Assembly (NCBI GenBank): GCA_902779185.1
Contig: CACZAM010000016.1
Coordinates: 1-39,181 of the forward strand
Origin: an uncultured Eubacteriales bacterium
GTDB lineage: Bacteria; Bacillota; Clostridia; Peptostreptococcales; Anaerovoracaceae
Length of the DNA stretch: 39,181 nucleotides
Direction: 5' to 3'
Of the stretch, positions 34,748-39,181 are shown in pieces. Numbering within the stretch: the stretch's first letter is position 1; each line of letters opens with the position of its first letter. The notes under the pieces were generated by a model. That model saw only the letters and a program-made list of their open reading frames with translations, had not been told where the DNA came from and made no database searches. A program made the position numbers and the translations under genes.

Positions 34748-35326
34748 ATGGTTAAGGACTTGAAATTCAGAAAAGCAACAAAGGAGGATACAGACGCCAT
34801 AGTGCGGATATATGAACGCACTCACGATGCCGAGGAGGCCGGCCTTACAACGACAGGATGGGTCAGGGGGATCTATCCTGTAAGGGAGGTTGCCGAGGGA
34901 TCAATAGCGCGTGACGACATGTACGTGGCCGAGTTAACAGAAAGCGTATGCGGGCCGGACGGAGAAACGTCAGCTGAAAGCAGAATTGTAGCGACAGGCA
35001 TAATCAACAAGACGCAGGTGAACGTGTACCTCGACTGTGACTGGGAGTATAAAGCGCCTGACGACAAGGTGTGCGTGCTGCATACTCTGGCAGTCGATCC
35101 GGATGTGAGAGGGCTTGGCATAGGCCCGGCTTTCGTGCGGTTTTATGAGGATATAGGGAAAGACTGGGACTGCGAAGTGCTCAGAATAGATACCAACGCA
35201 AGAAACAAAAGGGCCAGAAAGATGTACGCGAAGCTCGGGTACATCGAGACAGACATTATTCCGACTGTTTTCAACGGGATACGCGATGTCGACCTGGTCC
35301 TGATGGAGAAGAAGATAGAAAAGTGA
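34748..35326 (+). CDS. GNAT family N-acetyltransferase
   Basis: Cytoplasmic acetyltransferase of 192 aa. The fold is seen as LKFRKATKEDTDAIVRIYERT at the start and, in the middle, LHTLAVDPDVRGLGIGPAFV, the beta4 and pyrophosphate-binding loop (R/Q-x-x-G-x-G/A) that holds acetyl-CoA. It ends with NARNKRARKMYAKLGY. The acceptor is unknown. A roughly 35-residue segment (about 60-95) before the acetyl-CoA motif is longer than in minimal GNATs. The ribosome site is weak (GGAAAA), which fits the structured leader just upstream. Whether it works with the GNAT-fused exporter cannot be told. Confidence 0.85.
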   Translation: MVKDLKFRKATKEDTDAIVRIYERTHDAEEAGLTTTGWVRGIYPVREVAEGSIARDDMYVAELTESVCGPDGETSAESRIVATGIINKTQVNVYLDCDWEYKAPDDKVCVLHTLAVDPDVRGLGIGPAFVRFYEDIGKDWDCEVLRIDTNARNKRARKMYAKLGYIETDIIPTVFNGIRDVDLVLMEKKIEK

Positions 35327-35410
35327 CGCGCCGGAGCGCAGTCCGTAAAAGGCAGAGTCGTGACTGTCAGAAGCAGAAGATGTGCGGCCGGTAAAAAAGC
35401 AGAATGCAGA

Positions 35411-36757
35411 ATGGGACAGTTAAGTATTTTTGACACAGCTACTAATGACAATCAGCCGCTCGCGGCGAGGATGCGTCCGAGGAACTTTGATGAGTTTGTC
35501 GGCCAGCAGCACCTCGTAGGCGAGGGTAAGGTGCTGCGCAATCTGATAGAGCGCGACAGCGTCTCCTCCATGATATTCTGGGGGCCTCCGGGCGTGGGCA
35601 AGACTACGCTGGCGCAGATAATCGCGGCTAAGACGGACGCGCAGTTCATTACGTTCAGCGCTGTGACAAGCGGAATAAAAGACATAAAGACGGTGATGCA
35701 GCAGGCGGACAAGATGACTGCCATCGGGGCGCGCACCATCGTTTTCGTGGATGAGATACACAGATTCAACAAGGCTCAGCAGGACGCCTTTCTGCCGTTC
35801 GTCGAGAAGGGAAGCATCATACTCATCGGCGCTACGACAGAGAATCCTTCGTTCGAGGTGAACGGCGCTTTGCTCTCAAGGTGCAAGGTGTTCGTGCTGC
35901 ATCAGCTGAGCCCGGAGGATATAGCTCAGCTTATACGGAATGCTGTCTCCGACCCGAGGGGATTCGGCGGACAGGACCTCCGCATAAGCGATGATGTCAT
36001 AAGCGCGCTCGCGTCTTTTGCAAACGGCGACGCGCGGACGGCGCTTTCGACCCTCGAGATGATGGTACTGAATGCCGACCGCTCAAATGACCCTGCTGAC
36101 GGGCATGAGGTGATCACGGTCACGACGGAAGATTTTGAGCAGTGCACTTCGAGGAAGTCGCTGCTGTACGACAAGCAGGGTGAGGAGCACTACAACCTGA
36201 TCTCGGCTCTGCATAAATCGATGAGGAACTCCGATGCGGACGCGGCGGTGTACTGGCTGGCCCGCATGCTGGAGTCGGGCGAGGACCCGATCTATATAGC
36301 GCGCCGCGTAACAAGGTTCGCCGCGGAGGACGTCGGCCTCGCTGATCCGAGAGCTCTGGAGCTCTCGGTGGCGGCATTCCAGGCCTGCCATCTGATTGGA
36401 ATGCCGGAGTGCAGCGTGCACCTCACCGAGGCCGTCATCTACAACGCGCTCGCGCCTAAGTCGAACGCGATGGAAGTCGCCTACATGCAGGCGGCGCGCG
36501 ACGCTAATGAGAGCATAGCCGAGCCCGTTCCGCTCCACATACGCAATGCTCCTACGAAGCTCATGAAGGAGCTCGATTACGGCAAGGGTTACATCTACGC
36601 CCATGACACCGAAGACAAGATAGCCGACATGGAGTGCCTGCCTGAGAACCTGCGCGGCAGGGAATACTACCATCCGGGCAATCAGGGCTTCGAGCCGCGT
36701 TTCAAGGAGCGCTACGAATCTATAAAAAAGTGGCGAGAGGAACATAAAAAGAAGTGA
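35411..36757 (+). CDS. rarA: Replication-associated recombination protein RarA (MgsA), AAA+ ATPase
   Basis: A 448-aa AAA+ ATPase of the clamp-loader-like family that acts at stalled replication forks. PLAARMRPRNFDEFVGQQHL is the family's N-terminal signature. Walker A is GPPGVGKTT near 58, Walker B VFVDEIHR near 112, sensor 1 GATTENPSF, and the C-terminal tetramerisation region includes RRVTRFAAEDVGLADP and SNAMEVAYM. I start at ATG 35411 because MGQLSIFD fits the family. An in-frame GTG at 35360 has a better ribosome site (AAAAGG), so a 17-residue longer form is possible. It lies in a same-strand run and its stop is 33 bp before the next start. Confidence 0.93.
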   Translation: MGQLSIFDTATNDNQPLAARMRPRNFDEFVGQQHLVGEGKVLRNLIERDSVSSMIFWGPPGVGKTTLAQIIAAKTDAQFITFSAVTSGIKDIKTVMQQADKMTAIGARTIVFVDEIHRFNKAQQDAFLPFVEKGSIILIGATTENPSFEVNGALLSRCKVFVLHQLSPEDIAQLIRNAVSDPRGFGGQDLRISDDVISALASFANGDARTALSTLEMMVLNADRSNDPADGHEVITVTTEDFEQCTSRKSLLYDKQGEEHYNLISALHKSMRNSDADAAVYWLARMLESGEDPIYIARRVTRFAAEDVGLADPRALELSVAAFQACHLIGMPECSVHLTEAVIYNALAPKSNAMEVAYMQAARDANESIAEPVPLHIRNAPTKLMKELDYGKGYIYAHDTEDKIADMECLPENLRGREYYHPGNQGFEPRFKERYESIKKWREEHKKK

Positions 36758-36790
36758 CAGCACATTTCATATCGAAAAAAAGGGGGCGCT

Positions 36791-38068
36791 ATGGACAAAA
36801 CGGACAGCAGATATTCAGCGTATATTCAGATCCTTAAAGAGGAGCTCCTGCCGGCGATGGGCTGCACTGAGCCGATCGCCATCGCCTATGCCGCGGCCAG
36901 AGCTGCCGCAGTGCTCGGCACCACGCCTGAGCGCCTGCTGGTCGAAGTCAGCGGCAACATAATAAAGAATGTAAAGAGTGTCGTGGTGCCTCACACAGGC
37001 GGCCTCCGCGGGATCCCTGCGGCCGCGGCAGCCGGCGCCGCCGCAGGCGACGCCGACGCAGAGCTCGAGGTCATCTCAAATGTGACTCCTGAGCAGATCG
37101 AAGAGATCAATACCTTCCTCAAAGAGGCGCCGATCGAAGTAAGACATGTCAACAACGGGCACATTTTCGACATAATCGTGACAGCTTTCGCAGGTGAAGA
37201 GTCTGCCTGCGTCCGCATAGTTGACTACCATACAAACATAGTTCTGATCCGCCGCAATGAGGAGGTCCTTTTCGAAAAGGACATAGAGGAACCGGCTGAG
37301 TCCGGCCTGACCGACAGGAGCTGCCTCACCATCGAGGGCATAGTCGAATTTGCGGATATCGTAGATGTAGAGGAGGTCCGCGAGACGCTCGAAAGGCAGA
37401 TCAAATACAATATGGCTATCGCCGAGGAAGGCCTTTCCGGCGACTACGGCGCAAACATCGGCAGCACTATGATGCTCGGACACGAGTATGATCTTAAATA
37501 CGTGATGAGATCGTATGCCGCAGCGGCGAGCGACGCGCGCATGAATGGCTGTGAGCTCCCGGTCGTAATAAATTCCGGAAGCGGCAATCAGGGCATTACG
37601 ACAAGCGTCCCGGTCATCGTTTATGCAAGGGCGCGCAACAAATCGAATGAAGAGCTCCTGCGGGCGCTCTGCGTATCCAATCTCGTCACGACTCATCTCA
37701 AGACCGGCATCGGCAGGCTTTCAGCATACTGCGGAGCCGTAAGCGCGGGCTGCGGAGCAGGAGCAGGCATCGCCTATCTGCAGAACGGCGGAGTAGAAGC
37801 CGTGGCTCACACCGTTGTAAATGCTATTGCAATCAATTCCGGCATAGTCTGCGACGGAGCCAAGGCAAGCTGCGCCGCGAAGATCTCTGTGGCTGTTGAA
37901 GCCGGACTCATGGGACTGTCGATGTACAACAAAGGAAATGAGTTTTTCGGCGGCGACGGCCTCGTGAAGAACGGCGTTGAGAGCACGATCGACACATTCG
38001 GCCGCCTGGCCAGGTTAGGCATGAAGGCAACCGATGAAGAGATCATCCGCCTCATGCTCGAAGATTGA
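36791..38068 (+). CDS. UPF0597 family L-cysteine desulfidase / L-serine dehydratase-like protein
   Basis: Cytoplasmic 425-aa protein of the UPF0597 (YhaM/CdsB-like) family. Some members degrade L-cysteine to pyruvate, ammonia and sulfide using an oxygen-sensitive Fe-S cluster. Conserved landmarks are MGCTEPIAIA with C25, VPHTGG, NSGSGNQG, VSAGCGAGAGIAYL and GIVCDGAKASCAAK, whose cysteines are the likely cluster ligands. The sulfide produced could relate to the S/Se metabolism genes elsewhere in the window, but this link is speculative. AGGGGGC precedes ATG 36791. Confidence 0.9.
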   Translation: MDKTDSRYSAYIQILKEELLPAMGCTEPIAIAYAAARAAAVLGTTPERLLVEVSGNIIKNVKSVVVPHTGGLRGIPAAAAAGAAAGDADAELEVISNVTPEQIEEINTFLKEAPIEVRHVNNGHIFDIIVTAFAGEESACVRIVDYHTNIVLIRRNEEVLFEKDIEEPAESGLTDRSCLTIEGIVEFADIVDVEEVRETLERQIKYNMAIAEEGLSGDYGANIGSTMMLGHEYDLKYVMRSYAAAASDARMNGCELPVVINSGSGNQGITTSVPVIVYARARNKSNEELLRALCVSNLVTTHLKTGIGRLSAYCGAVSAGCGAGAGIAYLQNGGVEAVAHTVVNAIAINSGIVCDGAKASCAAKISVAVEAGLMGLSMYNKGNEFFGGDGLVKNGVESTIDTFGRLARLGMKATDEEIIRLMLED

Positions 38069-38137
38069 TTGGACATAAAATAAAGCTTCCTATTCCAGGC
38101 ACAGCATCCCATTTATATGCTTTATCTTTTGTGATAA

Positions 38138-38143
38138 TATAAT
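38138..38143 (+). promoter_or_regulatory. -10 element of the deoD promoter
   Basis: TATAAT at 38138-38143, overlapped by GATAAT (38133-38138) that carries an upstream TG (extended -10). A clear -35 is not visible. The 116-bp gap after the UPF0597 gene has no terminator hairpin. Confidence 0.5.
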
Positions 38144-38184
38144 TCTGTAAAAAGTAATGAATCAAAGCAGAAAGGAGATATGTT

Positions 38185-38892
38185 ATGCCAATTCCTACTC
38201 CTCATATAAACGCAAAAGCAGGCGACTTCGCTGAGACAGTCCTGATGCCGGGCGATCCTCTTCGCAGCAAGTTCATCGCTGAGACATTCCTCGAAAATCC
38301 TGTGCTCGTCAACAACGTTCGCGGCGTGCAGGGCTACACCGGTACATACAAGGGCAAAAGGGTCTCGGTAATGGCTTCCGGAATGGGCCAGCCTGCTATC
38401 GGCATTTACTCGTACGAGCTCTTCGCTTTCTACGATGTAAAGAACATCATCAGGATCGGCTCCTGCGGATCGATCGACCCTGAGCTTCATGTACGCGACA
38501 TCGTCATTGCGCAGGCAGCATGCACAAACGGCAGCTATGCAAATCAGTACGAGCTCCCTGGAACATTCGCTCCTATCGCCTCGTTCGAGCTTCTTGAGAA
38601 AGCGGTTGCGGCTACAAGAGCGTCCGGCGTAAACTTCAAGGTCGGCAACATCCTTTCATCGGATATGTTCTACGATGACGCGGCTTCCGCTATGAGATGG
38701 ACAAAGATGGGAGTTCTCGGAATCGAGATGGAATCCGCGGCTCTCTACTGCAACGCGGCAAGGCTTGGTAAGAACGGCCTCTGCATCTGCACCGTTTCGG
38801 ACTCCTTCAACTATCCTGAAGAGAACACGACAGCCGAGGAGCGCCAGAACTCCTTCACAAAGATGATGGAGATCGCCCTCGAAATCGCATAA
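38185..38892 (+). CDS. deoD: DeoD-type purine nucleoside phosphorylase
   Basis: A 235-aa hexameric-type phosphorylase that splits purine (deoxy)ribonucleosides with phosphate into base and (deoxy)ribose-1-phosphate in salvage. The N-terminus TPHINAKAGDFAETVLMPGD matches DeoD, with H7 and phosphate-binding G23 and R27. Later motifs are IRIGSCGS, GIEMESAALY (ribose-binding Glu) and VSDSFNY, whose Asp is the catalytic acid position. Length fits the family. AAAGGAGATA lies just before ATG 38185. It has its own promoter and a strong downstream terminator, so it is probably a single-gene unit. Confidence 0.96.
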   Translation: MPIPTPHINAKAGDFAETVLMPGDPLRSKFIAETFLENPVLVNNVRGVQGYTGTYKGKRVSVMASGMGQPAIGIYSYELFAFYDVKNIIRIGSCGSIDPELHVRDIVIAQAACTNGSYANQYELPGTFAPIASFELLEKAVAATRASGVNFKVGNILSSDMFYDDAASAMRWTKMGVLGIEMESAALYCNAARLGKNGLCICTVSDSFNYPEENTTAEERQNSFTKMMEIALEIA

Positions 38893-38945
38893 GCTTTCCG
38901 GATCGCATAAGTTTTCCGGACCCCATATATTATTTTAGAAAATGA

Positions 38946-38982
38946 ACGGATCTGACCTGACCTGAACGGCAGATCCGTTTTT
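38946..38982 (+). terminator. Intrinsic terminator of deoD
   Basis: ACGGATCTG (38946-38954) pairs perfectly with CAGATCCGT (38970-38978), followed by five Ts (38978-38982). Confidence 0.92.
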
Positions 38983-39016
38983 CCATTGTACGAAAGCAGG
39001 CCATTGCTTTATTGGC

Positions 39017-39055
39017 CGTTACGAAAAAAGGAGTTTCGTTACAAAAAAGGAGTTT
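39017..39055 (+). repeat. Two tandem 19-20-bp repeats
   Basis: CGTTACGAAAAAAGGAGTTT (39017-39036) is followed by a copy lacking one G (39037-39055). Each contains an AAGGAG ribosome-site-like core, but no start codon follows. They lie in the promoter region of a gene beyond the window. Confidence 0.6.
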
Positions 39056-39104
39056 TTCAAAAAAATTCTAAAAACAGGGGTATTTTAGTACCATAAAAGT
39101 GTAG

Positions 39105-39147
39105 TTGACAGAGAGACATCTCTGCGGCTGCACTTGTTTTATATAAT
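39105..39147 (+). promoter_or_regulatory. Promoter-like elements at the right edge
   Basis: TTGACA (39105-39110) and TATAAT (39142-39147) are 31 bp apart, too far for a standard sigma-A pair. A dyad AGAGA/TCTCT lies between them (about 39112-39123). They probably serve a gene starting beyond 39181. The second TGAC box of the adhesin-type promoters is absent. Confidence 0.35.
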
Positions 39148-39181
39148 AAGGGATACAGTTGGTCTGGCGAGGGGTTTTTTG

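Noticed and set aside
34699-34755. An 18-codon GTG-started frame before the GNAT gene that happens to contain LPETG and overlaps the GNAT start.
   Set aside because: The only ribosome-like site is about 14 bp away, too far; the peptide is too short for a sortase substrate and has no hydrophobic part. Probably chance.
39105-39120. TTGACA at the right edge as another paired-TGAC promoter.
   Set aside because: The position 12 bp downstream does not carry TGAC; the -10 distance does not fit.

Overview
The window looks like a chromosomal segment of a Gram-positive anaerobe of the Bacillota, most likely a gut or rumen type member of the Clostridia. The reasons are two LPxTG-type (LPHTGG) wall-anchored SpaA/Cna_B surface proteins, a LytS-type histidine kinase, strong AGGAGG-like ribosome sites, YedF and DUF3343 selenium-linked proteins, and a UPF0597 cysteine/serine lyase family protein. 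No genus can be assigned from sequence alone. No tRNA, rRNA, CRISPR array, insertion sequence, phage gene or sortase gene was recognised.

Region 1 (1-24.4 kb) is an accessory cell-surface locus. It holds a 2336-aa VWA adhesin with Cna_B domains. Next comes a three-gene operon: a response regulator with a SARP-like output domain, a membrane protein and a histidine kinase. After that are a secreted 1791-aa CotH-family kinase with 18 cysteine-ribbon repeats, an intergenic region full of signals, and a second 2107-aa SpaA-type surface protein. A convergent, secreted, papain-like protein with three Ig-like repeats closes the locus. The two adhesins share their N-terminal anchor sequence and LPHTGG ends, so they are paralogous in architecture. 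The first adhesin and the CotH protein share the same cysteine-ribbon module, and in the adhesin this module is inserted inside a Cna_B domain.

The most interesting signal is regulatory. Four copies of one promoter architecture (TGAC, a second TGAC 12 bp later, and a -10 hexamer starting exactly 15 bp after the second TGAC) occur upstream of the two adhesin genes, one at the first and three at the second. The most distal copy before the second adhesin is followed about 45 bp later by an intrinsic terminator, so it would make a small RNA of about 75 nt with a CU-rich loop able to pair with Shine-Dalgarno sequences. Separately, three TTGCG repeats with 11-bp periodicity sit in front of the response regulator gene and suggest autoregulation.

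Region 2 (24.4-25.75 kb) is a small selenium/sulfur unit, yedF plus a DUF3343 gene, preceded by a compact structured leader RNA with a perfect 10-bp closing stem, and ended by a terminator.

Region 3 (25.8-39.18 kb) is a compact run of same-strand housekeeping and transport genes: HAD phosphatase, MFS transporter, glycerophosphodiesterase, two unknown membrane proteins, an E2-like acyltransferase lacking the usual histidine, a membrane-anchored metallophosphoesterase, an ABC exporter fused to a GNAT domain, a free-standing GNAT, RarA, the UPF0597 enzyme and DeoD. By eye this part is richer in G+C than the adhesin locus. The right end appears to be the promoter region of a gene outside the window.
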